Part shown: one piece after another, positions 37,001 to 44,079 of the stretch
How positions within the stretch are numbered: position 1 is the first letter of the stretch
Layout: every line of letters begins with the position of its first letter
Source of the DNA: Chitinibacter bivalviorum
GTDB lineage: Bacteria; Pseudomonadota; Gammaproteobacteria; Burkholderiales; Chitinibacteraceae
NCBI RefSeq assembly: GCF_013403565.1
Contig: NZ_CP058627.1
Coordinates: forward strand, 248,001 to 312,000
Reading direction: 5' to 3'
DNA length: 64,000 bases
Program-made: the position numbers and the translations under genes
Notes under the pieces: model-generated
Told to the model about the DNA's origin: nothing
What the model saw: only the letters and a program-made list of their open reading frames with translations
The model's database searches: none

Positions 37001-37567
37001 GGGTTTGCCGACTTGCCGATTATTGCGTTAACGGCGCATGCGATGGAAGGCGAGCGCGAGCTTTGCCTTCAGGCCGGGATGAATGAGCATTTATCCAAAC
37101 CGATCGATGCGGCCAAATTGCAAAACTGCCTTCGCGTCTATTTGCCTGCAACTCAGCCTGTGTCAGTGACTAGCTTGCCGACGGTAGAAGCAAGTACGCT
37201 AGTTACCGGCGTTGATTTTCTGGCGGCGATTCAGCGCATGGGCAGTTTGCGGATGCTGAAAAAAATGCTGCCTCGATTTGTCGAGCGTTTTGCTAATGCA
37301 CCCACGGTATTGCGCGAGCTGATCGCAGATGGTCAGTTAGCTGAAGCCGAGCGTTTGGCGCATACCTTAAAAGGTGTGGCAGGGCAGGTCGAAGCCAACG
37401 AAGTTGCTGCCACTGCCGCCGATCTGGAGCAATGCTTGCATCAGGGGCAAGTGGACGTCACTGCGCAGATTGGCAAACTCGAGCTGTTATTGGGCGAAGC
37501 CTGTAGCTTGATTGAGCGCTGGTTGGCTGCCCATGAGCAGGAGCAGGAAGACAAGAGCTTGGCATAA
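34022..37567 (+). CDS. Hybrid sensor histidine kinase (TorS-like architecture)
   Basis: An inner-membrane tripartite kinase of 1181 residues. Membrane helix 1 (about 15-35), a large helical periplasmic sensor (about 35-448, like TorS/NIT-type bundles), membrane helix 2 (about 450-470), HAMP, DHp with phosphoacceptor His552 in NMSHEIRTPLTAILGY, HATPase, a degenerate receiver, a canonical receiver with Asp974 in LMDVQMPGMDG, and an HPt domain with His1114 in AHTLKGVAG. The first receiver has Glu835 where Asp is expected (LLILEVNL), so it is not phosphorylated. No cognate regulator or binding protein adjoins, so the signal and target are unknown. Confidence 0.92.
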   Translation: MPFFAFKSITLRLRIAFLIVAATTLFAGLAAIWAFRSVNQTYSNISNESYPATRAIANLETNSLELALSLQHLSAATDNQTRQKAFEQLQQLLQDGPEYISALKNLQNTRSNELTDQFLILSKQVVETNRIVEDLIEIDAEHKIQLREVDQKRQSFEALINPLLDKAQEDLLLATGKTSSMAGQEWSALNEREKINRDGLSLIRADVFRLQTLISAEGEDGYKKKSPEILARLEKNLQQMDPDIRSEGQKMLQILRAPMGQIGREASAAMLIFYRSLSKITQRQNDEVSHSGDVIAQNTTSAVVALVNTQVQTLTAIEQIKSDYFQLGGDLRQMASAENMAQLDANEKAFERTFLHAMQMSHHISSTRMKSSMQGCLALFADYKKLKQEIHQSSARRINFSILLDKIVNDNRRVTNALLSTTKNLAHDVSGNLNGKVSMLDTDLKQSTRLLFASTILGMLVALVVGWIYVSRNISRRLERLAGSMRLLSQGQLGDEIDARGNDEISDIEHGVAQFRTVLQQQQAQTEALRQARDDAHAAVQIKSEFLANMSHEIRTPLTAILGYTNLLAENGLNSQQQQYIARAQNSAQMLLGVVNDVLDFSRIEANKLEIEQQPFNLMQLFSQLAGTVAIQAQEKGLFLRFEIAPDVPTMIEGDALRLGQVLLNLLNNAVKFTEQGDVCLSVFCIEHSNTEVRLHFAVQDSGIGISPEAQERLFKLFSQADSSTTRRFGGSGLGLAISQQLIHLMGGHIQVQSHEGLGAQFSFELDLNKAGADQFSPMQYAPRRALIAERNPEIARHLALHLQAMGFEATLLNNQAQLLAYFAAGHVTDLLILEVNLCGAQQHPLCDVLQSLHQAGLPIILLCYDRDDIAATQESQLRHCQLLIKPLIPSQIRSAVAQSLADDAAELHGQLLDKASQFPLQGLRVLLVDDTDILLDLGATILGNMGAQVSAVSSGNAAIAALMSQEIDVVLMDVQMPGMDGRDTTRAIRALPGFADLPIIALTAHAMEGERELCLQAGMNEHLSKPIDAAKLQNCLRVYLPATQPVSVTSLPTVEASTLVTGVDFLAAIQRMGSLRMLKKMLPRFVERFANAPTVLRELIADGQLAEAERLAHTLKGVAGQVEANEVAATAADLEQCLHQGQVDVTAQIGKLELLLGEACSLIERWLAAHEQEQEDKSLA

Positions 37568-37642
37568 ACTCAATGCCAAATGGGTAATAGTGGCGTGCGA
37601 AGTGGGTAGTTTTTCGGCGTGATTTTTAGGCGCATGGAATAT

Positions 37643-37664
37643 CCTAAAGTCATGAAATTTTAGG
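37643..37664 (+). promoter_or_regulatory. Inverted repeat overlapping a ribosome binding site
   Basis: CCTAAA (37643-37648) pairs with TTTAGG (37659-37664), and the latter arm begins the AGGAG of the short frame at 37674. Folding would hide the ribosome binding site. Confidence 0.35.
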
Positions 37665-37673
37665 AGAATCATC

Positions 37674-37748
37674 ATGCGTAAGTTAGTCAAAAAGCTGAAC
37701 TTATTTAATAATAATTATTGCGAGCTGCGATTCAAAGCTCTGCGATAG
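37674..37748 (+). CDS. Possible 24-residue basic peptide
   Basis: A very short frame with AGGAG seven bases before the ATG. The product begins MRKLVKKLNLFNNNYC and ends FKALR: basic with a Asn-rich turn, no signal peptide. Its length alone cannot prove it codes. It lies 106 bp after the hybrid kinase in a region of stable hairpins (37807-37821, 37948-37960), which may instead form a structured RNA. Confidence 0.3.
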   Translation: MRKLVKKLNLFNNNYCELRFKALR

Positions 37749-37974
37749 CCTGGCAATTAAGCTGGGCTCAGGCAGCAGACAAATCGAGAAACTAGATTTA
37801 TCCAGTCTCGGCAAAGCCGAGCCTAATCATTCGGGTTTTGAATTGGCGGCCTTCATGTTTTTTTCCCACCCCTACCGCCCCGTAGCCTTAGGCCACGGTC
37901 TTCGCTAGGGCGCCTTGTGCCGAGCTGCGCCACGCCTTGAGGGGAGCCTCGCTTCGCGAGTGGGGATGTCATTG

Positions 37975-38000
37975 AACCCCGCAATTTAGCGGGGCTTTGT
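37975..38000 (+). terminator. Possible terminator downstream of the structured region
   Basis: The stem CCCCGC/GCGGGG (37977-37982 with 37989-37994) is followed on the plus strand by CTTTGTT. It would end transcripts from the hybrid kinase or the short frame. Together with two hairpins, it is what the 447-bp gap 37568-38014 holds. Confidence 0.55.
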
Positions 38001-38014
38001 TATGCCGGCGACAA

Positions 38015-39850
38015 TTAGTCTTCTTCACCCAAAAAGCCGCCACTTTGATGCGCCCAGAGGCGAGCATAGATGCCGCCATGCGCCAATAGTTCGGCATGCG
38101 TACCTTGTTCGACAATCTGCCCCTGATCGAGCACGATCAAGCGATCCATCGCCATAATCGTAGAGAGTCGGTGAGCGATCGCGACCACGGTTTTGCCCTG
38201 CATCAGCGTATAGAGGCTGGCTTGAATCGCCGCTTCTACTTCCGAATCGAGCGCACTGGTTGCTTCATCGAGTAGCAAAATCGGCGCATCTTTCAAAATC
38301 ACCCGCGCAATCGCAATCCGCTGACGCTGCCCGCCCGAGAGTTTTACCCCGCGCTCGCCCACATGGGCGTCGTAACCGACGCGTCCGCTTGGATCACTGA
38401 GCTGGGATATAAAATCATGCACTTCAGCGCGCTGTGCCGCGCGTATCATGTCTGCCTCGGAAGCATCGGGTTGCCCGTACAAAATATTGTCGCGCACCGA
38501 ACGATGCAGCAGGGACGTATCTTGCGTCACCATGCCGATCTGATGGCGCAAACTATCTTGCGTAACGTGCGAAATGTCTTGCCCGTCGATGCGAATTTGG
38601 CCGCTGTGAATATCGTAAAAACGCAGCAGCAAATTCACAATCGTTGATTTACCCGCGCCAGAACGGCCAACGAGGCCGATTTTCTCACCCGGCTGGATGG
38701 TGAGATTGAGCTGATCGATCACCGCTTTTACGGCGCTATCGTGGCCGTAATTAAAGCGAACTTGATCAAATTCGATCAGCCCTTTGTTCACTTGCAATGG
38801 CGCAGCGTCAGTGTCATCGAGAACAGTCGACGGTTTGGCCAGCGTATTGATGCCGTCTTGCACCGTACCAATATTTTCAAATAACCCCGCCATTTCCCAC
38901 ATAATCCAGTGCGACATGCCACTGAGCCGCAGCGACATGGCCGTGGCGGCGGCCACCGCGCCAATGCCGACTTCTCCGCGCGTCCATAAATACAAGGTGG
39001 CGCCTGCTGTCGAGGCGATGAGCAACATGCTCAGAATATGGTTGGTGATTTCAAACAGGCTGACCAGCCGCATTTGACCATGCACGGTCTGCATGAATTC
39101 CTTCATCGCCGTTTTGACAAACCCAGCCTCGCGCTGCGTGTGCGAAAACAATTTGACGGTACTGATATTGGTATAAGCGTCGGTAATGCGACCCGTCATC
39201 AAAGAACGCGCATCGGCTTGGGCGCGCGACACACGACTCAGACGTGGCACAAAATACAGCATCGCCGCGATATACAGCGCCAGCCAGCCAAAGAAAGGAA
39301 TCATCAGCCGCAAATCAAAGCCGCCAGCGACCGAGGCCATCGTGACAAAATAAATCACGACAAACACCAAGATATCGCAACTGGTCAGCACCGTATCGCG
39401 CACTGCCAAGGCTGTTTGCATGACCTTGGCTGAAATACGACCCGCAAATTCATCCTGATAAAAACTCATGCTCTGGCCGAGCATCTGGCGGTGAAATTGC
39501 CAGCGCAAACGCATCGGAAAATTACCCGCCAGTGTTTGGTGTTTGATTAGTGTTTGTAGCGCAATCAGGATGGGGCTGGCCAGCAAAATACCCAGCAAAA
39601 GTAATAAATGGTGTCGCTCATTTTGCCAAAGCGAGGCGGGCTCGGCTTTACTCAGCCATTCCACCACATTGCCCAGCATGCTGTAGAGCAAGGCTTCAAA
39701 TGCGCCAGTGAGGGCGGTGAAAAAGGCCAGCAAGACGATGTATTTGCGCATGCCTGCCGTGCAGCTCCAGACAAAGCGCAAAAACGTCGTCGGGCGCTGT
39801 GGAATGGCATCGGGATAGGGTTGGATGAGTTTTTCAAACAAGGCAAACAT
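38015..39850 (-). CDS. ABC exporter (fused permease and ATPase)
   Basis: A 611-residue type IV ABC half-transporter, active as a dimer in the inner membrane. Five or six membrane helices fill residues 30-330, followed by the nucleotide-binding domain: Walker A GRSGAGKST, signature LSGGQRQRIAIAR, Walker B ILLLDEATSALD, and switch His in AIAHRLST. It resembles lipid or multidrug exporters (MsbA, YojI, HlyB-like); the N-terminus lacks a peptidase domain. The substrate is not evident from neighbours. Confidence 0.9.
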   Translation of the reverse strand: MFALFEKLIQPYPDAIPQRPTTFLRFVWSCTAGMRKYIVLLAFFTALTGAFEALLYSMLGNVVEWLSKAEPASLWQNERHHLLLLLGILLASPILIALQTLIKHQTLAGNFPMRLRWQFHRQMLGQSMSFYQDEFAGRISAKVMQTALAVRDTVLTSCDILVFVVIYFVTMASVAGGFDLRLMIPFFGWLALYIAAMLYFVPRLSRVSRAQADARSLMTGRITDAYTNISTVKLFSHTQREAGFVKTAMKEFMQTVHGQMRLVSLFEITNHILSMLLIASTAGATLYLWTRGEVGIGAVAAATAMSLRLSGMSHWIMWEMAGLFENIGTVQDGINTLAKPSTVLDDTDAAPLQVNKGLIEFDQVRFNYGHDSAVKAVIDQLNLTIQPGEKIGLVGRSGAGKSTIVNLLLRFYDIHSGQIRIDGQDISHVTQDSLRHQIGMVTQDTSLLHRSVRDNILYGQPDASEADMIRAAQRAEVHDFISQLSDPSGRVGYDAHVGERGVKLSGGQRQRIAIARVILKDAPILLLDEATSALDSEVEAAIQASLYTLMQGKTVVAIAHRLSTIMAMDRLIVLDQGQIVEQGTHAELLAHGGIYARLWAHQSGGFLGEED

Positions 39851-39965
39851 GGGATGGCCAAACGGGAAATATGGAAAAATATTCTACCTGAAAATGACCG
39901 AGCTAATTGGTCGGATATTACGCTTTTTGCCCAACTGGATGTGAAGCTGCATTTTTGTTTTATGT

Positions 39966-40014
39966 AGGTATATGTTTAGGATCTTTTGTTAGTAATGTTT
40001 TCAACTATATACAT
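39966..40014. repeat. 49-bp element, degenerate copy L
   Basis: AGGTAT and ATACAT at the family spacing, in the 277-bp gap between the ABC exporter and sugar-binding protein genes. The arms carry two changes, so this assignment is weak. Confidence 0.4.
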
Positions 40015-40058
40015 GCTGATGTATGGATGGGTGTTGATTAAATTTGGAATACGAACGT

Positions 40059-40090
40059 AAAAAATGCCGCCCACACGAAGGCGGGCGGCA
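40059..40090 (-). terminator. Terminator of the sugar-binding protein gene
   Basis: TGCCGCCC (40065-40072) pairs with GGGCGGCA (40083-40090), followed on the minus strand by a T tract (40059-40064). Confidence 0.8.
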
Positions 40091-40127
40091 ATGAGGCTGA
40101 AGCTGTTACAGGTGGAAGGCGTTGCGC

Positions 40128-41399
40128 TTATTTCTTCTGAGCCAGGCGTTTATTCCAGTCGGCCACGGCTTTATCGAGCGCCGCTTGTGCCGATTTACGA
40201 CCCAAGATGGCGGCTTCAACTTCGGTGTGCAGCACGCGCATCATTGTGGTTTCATCTGGCAAGATGCCTGGTTCCATCAGCAAGGTTTTTGCATCACCAA
40301 TCGAGCCTGCTGCAACGGCGCGGCCTTTGAGGACTGGATCTGCGCTTTTCGCGCCTTCAGTAAAGAAACCATCTTTAGCGGCCAGTTTGGTCGATGGGAA
40401 AGTCGTGCCAGTGGCTTTAGAGAAGGCCAGCTGATTGGCATCATTGGTAATAAAGGCACCCAATTTACCCGCTTCAGCAGGATTAGCCGCGCCTTTAGGG
40501 ATAACAAAGTCCATCAGCCAACCACCAAAGGCAATCTTGCCTGCGCCAACGGGGAAGGGCGCAATATCGGTCACGTCATAGATCTTTTTCGCATCCGCTT
40601 GCGTGCGTTTCAGCGCCTGTGGTGCGGTGGTCATCATCGCCAGGCGGCCAGAATTGTAGCTGGAGATTTCCTGCTCAAATTCCATTTTGAATACATCGCG
40701 TGGAATCACGCCTTCTTTATAGAGCTGGGCAAATTGATTGAGCATCGCAACGTGTTGCGGTGAGTTAAACACGGCTTTGCCATCTTTGATGACAGGCAGA
40801 CCCGCATAGACAAACCAGCCAGTAATGCCGCCGCCGCTGCCCGGTGCTAATTTTGGCGAGAATGCAGTGAGGCCAGTTTTCTGTTTGATGACGCGCGCTT
40901 GAGCAATAAATTCATCGTAAGTTTTGGGTTGGCCATTGACGCCCGCTTTGTTGAGGATGTCTTTGTTGTAGGCAATGATTGACACCGAGTTATACGAAGG
41001 GAAGGCGTAGATTTTGCCGTTGACGGTAACGTCTTTGATCGCATTTTCTTGATATTTGCTCGCGTCGATATAGGCGTCTACCGGCAAGATATTGCCTTGA
41101 TTGGCAAATTCATGCACCCAAGGCACATTAAAGTTGACCAAGGCGGGTGGTTTGCCAGAAGCGATGGCGGCAATCAGTTTGGGCTGAATTTGATCCCAGT
41201 TCATGTCGACCCACTTGGCTTCTAGCGTGGGGTTTTGCGCGTTAAAGGCTTTGGTCACTTCGGTGAAGTAAGCGCTAAACGTTGGCGCCATACTCATCGT
41301 CCAGTATTCGAGTTGTATCTTTGGTGCGGCACTGGCGGCACCCGCTCCCAATAAACCTGCTGCAACGAGACTGCTAACGACGGCTGTTTTTTTGAACAT
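40128..41399 (-). CDS. Sugar ABC transporter substrate-binding protein (orphan)
   Basis: A 423-residue family 1 solute-binding protein. Signal peptide (VVSSLVAAGLLGAGAASA) is cleaved before APKIQLEYW. Family landmarks are FNAQNPTLEAKWVDMNWDQ, VNGKIYAFPSYNSVSIIAYNKDILNKAG, and the late GWLMDFVIPKGAANP. In family 1 these bind di- or oligosaccharides and N-acetylated sugars. No permease or ATPase gene lies beside it, so the transporter must be encoded elsewhere. Sitting next to two chitinase genes it may bind chitooligosaccharides, an inference. A terminator follows, so it is monocistronic. Confidence 0.85.
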   Translation of the reverse strand: MFKKTAVVSSLVAAGLLGAGAASAAPKIQLEYWTMSMAPTFSAYFTEVTKAFNAQNPTLEAKWVDMNWDQIQPKLIAAIASGKPPALVNFNVPWVHEFANQGNILPVDAYIDASKYQENAIKDVTVNGKIYAFPSYNSVSIIAYNKDILNKAGVNGQPKTYDEFIAQARVIKQKTGLTAFSPKLAPGSGGGITGWFVYAGLPVIKDGKAVFNSPQHVAMLNQFAQLYKEGVIPRDVFKMEFEQEISSYNSGRLAMMTTAPQALKRTQADAKKIYDVTDIAPFPVGAGKIAFGGWLMDFVIPKGAANPAEAGKLGAFITNDANQLAFSKATGTTFPSTKLAAKDGFFTEGAKSADPVLKGRAVAAGSIGDAKTLLMEPGILPDETTMMRVLHTEVEAAILGRKSAQAALDKAVADWNKRLAQKK

Positions 41400-41576
41400 G
41401 CGAGTTTCCTCTAAAAAGTTCGAGAGAGACAGAAAGCGAGGTCTATCTTCGGCCTCTTTATTACAAGCGGCTGTGACTTTTTGGCGCGGAATCTGGGCAT
41501 TGCTACGGCGACAAATTACCTCGATTTGGGTATGATTACGCGCGTTAATATTATTAGCTCCTCAGCGGTGTGATTG

Positions 41577-41625
41577 AGGTATGCTTTTTAGTGTTTTATT
41601 CCAATTGGGTTTTATGCATATACCA
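41577..41625. repeat. 49-bp palindromic element, copy I
   Basis: AGGTAT and ATACCA at exact family spacing, with a right half AATTGGGTTT like copy E. It lies in the 313-bp gap between the sugar-binding protein start and the GH19 chitinase terminator. A further GGGTAT at 41631-41636 makes a local small palindrome with it. Confidence 0.65.
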
Positions 41626-41653
41626 TAATTGGGTATGTGCGAAAGTGAATAAA

Positions 41654-41681
41654 AAAAACGGCAGCCTTGGCTGCCGTTTTT
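41654..41681. terminator. Terminator of GH19 chitinase 1
   Basis: The stem ACGGCAGCC/GGCTGCCGT has A and T tracts. On the minus strand it ends the chitinase transcript. Its arms resemble those of the terminator of the second chitinase at 44031. Confidence 0.85.
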
Positions 41682-41712
41682 GTTTGGAATTGAGTGGCCT
41701 TAAGTCACTCGC

Positions 41713-43704
41713 TTATTTCGCGTTATTGATCACCACCACGCCGTCTTTTTTCACCTGACCGCGGAACATATAGTCCACGCAGGCTTTGTAATCGCCCGGT
41801 GTCGCGAGGCTAAATGGCATCTGGTAATCAACGAGCTGACAAGCCCAAGACACGCCGCCTGGATTGTTGGCGTTGTAGCCCCAGCTCTTATCGAGATAGG
41901 TTTTGGTCGCTGCGGCTGAGCCTGGCTGGAAGCCGCGTTGCGTTGCGCAGCTCAATTGCTCGCCAGTGATATCGACGCCCAGTTTGGCGGCAAATTGCTT
42001 GTAGGCTGCAATGCGGTTTTTCGCTTGCTGCACATCGCTACCGCCGCCACACTCGATCCCGCCATTGATGATGTTGATCGTTGAGCCAAAGCCTGGCTGC
42101 ATATTGTTGGCGATATCCACGGAGTTAGGTACCCATGTGCCATCCACGACCCACGTCATTGGCGGTTTTGGTGATTGTGGGTACACCGCGAACCAGACCG
42201 CAGACGCAAAGTTCAGCCAGGTATCAGCCACTTTGCCCGGATTGTCGAGCAAGACTGCGGCGTCACCATACAGCGATTTACTAAATGGCCCGTAGTTGAA
42301 GTTGTACGACAACTGCTTGCTGCCGCGACCAAAGTAATCAAGGTTTTTGCCCTGGGCGTTTTGGCCGCAAGCATAGAAGATCGAGAAGATCGAGCTGCCA
42401 GCGCCAGTAAAGCAATCTTGGTACGCGCCCACGGCCGAGCCTTCGGCATAACCCATTTCACGCAGATACCACAGTGCTTGATTCCAAGTTGGAATGACGC
42501 TGCTTTGATCCATCGTGTCCAAAATCGGGTTGGCATTGGCTGGATACGCTTTTGCGCCAGCAGGCGTCAGCGTAGACCAGCTTGCCCCTGTTTCTTGGGT
42601 GAAGTGAGCAAATGACGTTGCGATCAATTTGGCACAAATTGCATCGGCATTGCGACCATCGGTGTAGTCATCACAATACGCAGGGAATTTGGCAATACCC
42701 CGCAAGAAATTGGTGTAGGTGTACGCTACGTTTCGAACTGGGAACAGCTGGTTGAACAAGCTTTCCGACACAATACGCTCGGCACGACGCGCATTGCTAG
42801 GATTGGCTGCGCGACCAGGTACGACTGCTTCCACCTCAGCATCAGGTAATACGCGCAGCGCTGAGCGGATGCGTGCGATGGCTTGCGTGTCTGTACCGGC
42901 TTGGCTCATCAATGCGGTTTCTGCCGCCGTCATTTGCGCGTCGCTCGGATAGCCTGCTGGTGCTGCTACATAAGTGATTTGTGGTTTGTACGATGCAACG
43001 GCTGGGGTTGCGGTAGCCAATGGCGTCGCAGTCGGAATGGCCGTAGGGGCGGGCGTTGCGCTTACTTGTGGGCTTGCTGTTGGCGTAATCGCTGGCGTTG
43101 CCGTTGGCGCCGGTGTTACACCACCCGCGTTGCACGTACCCAGATCGAGCCAGGGGGATTCCCAAGAGCTGCTAACAGTTTTAGGGGTGTCGCTGGCGGC
43201 GGCATACCATTGGGCTTTCCATGTGTGGCCGTTGTAGCTAACGATCGAGCCAGCGCTATAAACTGCCGCAGTCCAAGTCGGCGCTGCACAGCTACCTGCT
43301 GCTGGTGTTGCGGTTGGCGCTGCAGTCGGTGTAGCCGTTGGAATAGCAGTCGGTGCTGTCGTTGGGGCTATGGTGGGCGCGGCTGTAGGCGTGGCTGTCA
43401 CTTGAGGTGTGGCAGTCGGTGCTGCTGTTACGACGGGCGTAGCCGTTGGTGCAATTGTTGGAGCCGTCGTTGGCGCGGCAGTAGCGCTGGTGGCGACGAC
43501 AGTCCACAGTGTTGGGCTAGAAGCTGGATTCCAGTTAGCCCCCACATAAGCGGTGTGCGTGACCAAGGCGCTGTAGGTTTTGCCTTGATAGTCAACTTGA
43601 GTGCCAGCGGTGTAGGTTAATCCTTCTTGCCATGTTGCGGCAAAGACCGAGCTCATGCTCAATGCCATCAATAATGCGGCAGAGCGGGTGCGTAATGTTC
43701 TCAT
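41713..43704 (-). CDS. Secreted GH19 chitinase with two chitin-binding domains (paralog 1)
   Basis: An endochitinase of 663 residues, secreted by a signal peptide ending SVFA. First comes a type 3 chitin-binding domain (WQEGLTYTAGTQVDYQGKTY to PTLW), then a Thr/Pro/Ala linker of about 55 residues, a second domain with KAQWYAA and WESPWLDLGTC, another linker, and the GH19 catalytic domain from about residue 245. Catalytic Glu is in FAHFTQETG, and GRGSKQLSYNFNYG is the substrate motif. GH19 inverts beta-1,4 bonds in chitin. It is a close paralog of the gene at 44080, in tandem. The 376-bp gap upstream (43705-44079) holds no gene. Confidence 0.95.
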   Translation of the reverse strand: MRTLRTRSAALLMALSMSSVFAATWQEGLTYTAGTQVDYQGKTYSALVTHTAYVGANWNPASSPTLWTVVATSATAAPTTAPTIAPTATPVVTAAPTATPQVTATPTAAPTIAPTTAPTAIPTATPTAAPTATPAAGSCAAPTWTAAVYSAGSIVSYNGHTWKAQWYAAASDTPKTVSSSWESPWLDLGTCNAGGVTPAPTATPAITPTASPQVSATPAPTAIPTATPLATATPAVASYKPQITYVAAPAGYPSDAQMTAAETALMSQAGTDTQAIARIRSALRVLPDAEVEAVVPGRAANPSNARRAERIVSESLFNQLFPVRNVAYTYTNFLRGIAKFPAYCDDYTDGRNADAICAKLIATSFAHFTQETGASWSTLTPAGAKAYPANANPILDTMDQSSVIPTWNQALWYLREMGYAEGSAVGAYQDCFTGAGSSIFSIFYACGQNAQGKNLDYFGRGSKQLSYNFNYGPFSKSLYGDAAVLLDNPGKVADTWLNFASAVWFAVYPQSPKPPMTWVVDGTWVPNSVDIANNMQPGFGSTINIINGGIECGGGSDVQQAKNRIAAYKQFAAKLGVDITGEQLSCATQRGFQPGSAAATKTYLDKSWGYNANNPGGVSWACQLVDYQMPFSLATPGDYKACVDYMFRGQVKKDGVVVINNAK

Positions 43705-44030
43705 CCATCCATCCTTGTTTTTTAGGTTTAATGATGTGCTGCAATTGGTATTGTTGGCTGGATAAAAAGTGCTGTCAAATCAAAAAGATAAGTGTTTTTT
43801 GTGGCGGGGAATTGGTATTAGGCTGATGGCATATTTGGCATGATTGTGGGCTTGTAAGCTAAGCAAACCGTGGGCTGGGCGCCAAAACTTACGAAGGGTG
43901 CGTCGTTGTGCCGAGGACTTTAATGCCACCTGCCGTTGTAATGTGGATGCAGTATTTTGGTGCATATCCGCACAATAAATCGCAGCTTTGAATTGGCGTG
44001 CGCACTTAGCAGGAAAAGGCGTGCTGAAAT

Positions 44031-44057
44031 AAAAAAACGGCAGCCTAAGCTGCCGTT
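44031..44057 (-). terminator. Terminator of GH19 chitinase 2
   Basis: AACGGCAGC (44036-44044) pairs with GCTGCCGTT (44049-44057), followed on the minus strand by a T tract. Confidence 0.85.
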
Positions 44058-44079
44058 CTGGATCGATCGGAAAGTTTAA

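Noticed and set aside
43020..43480. Short spaced repeats in the chitinase linkers, CRISPR-like at first sight
   Set aside because: They are degenerate codons of PTA-type linkers, in frame with the chitinase, without uniform spacers.
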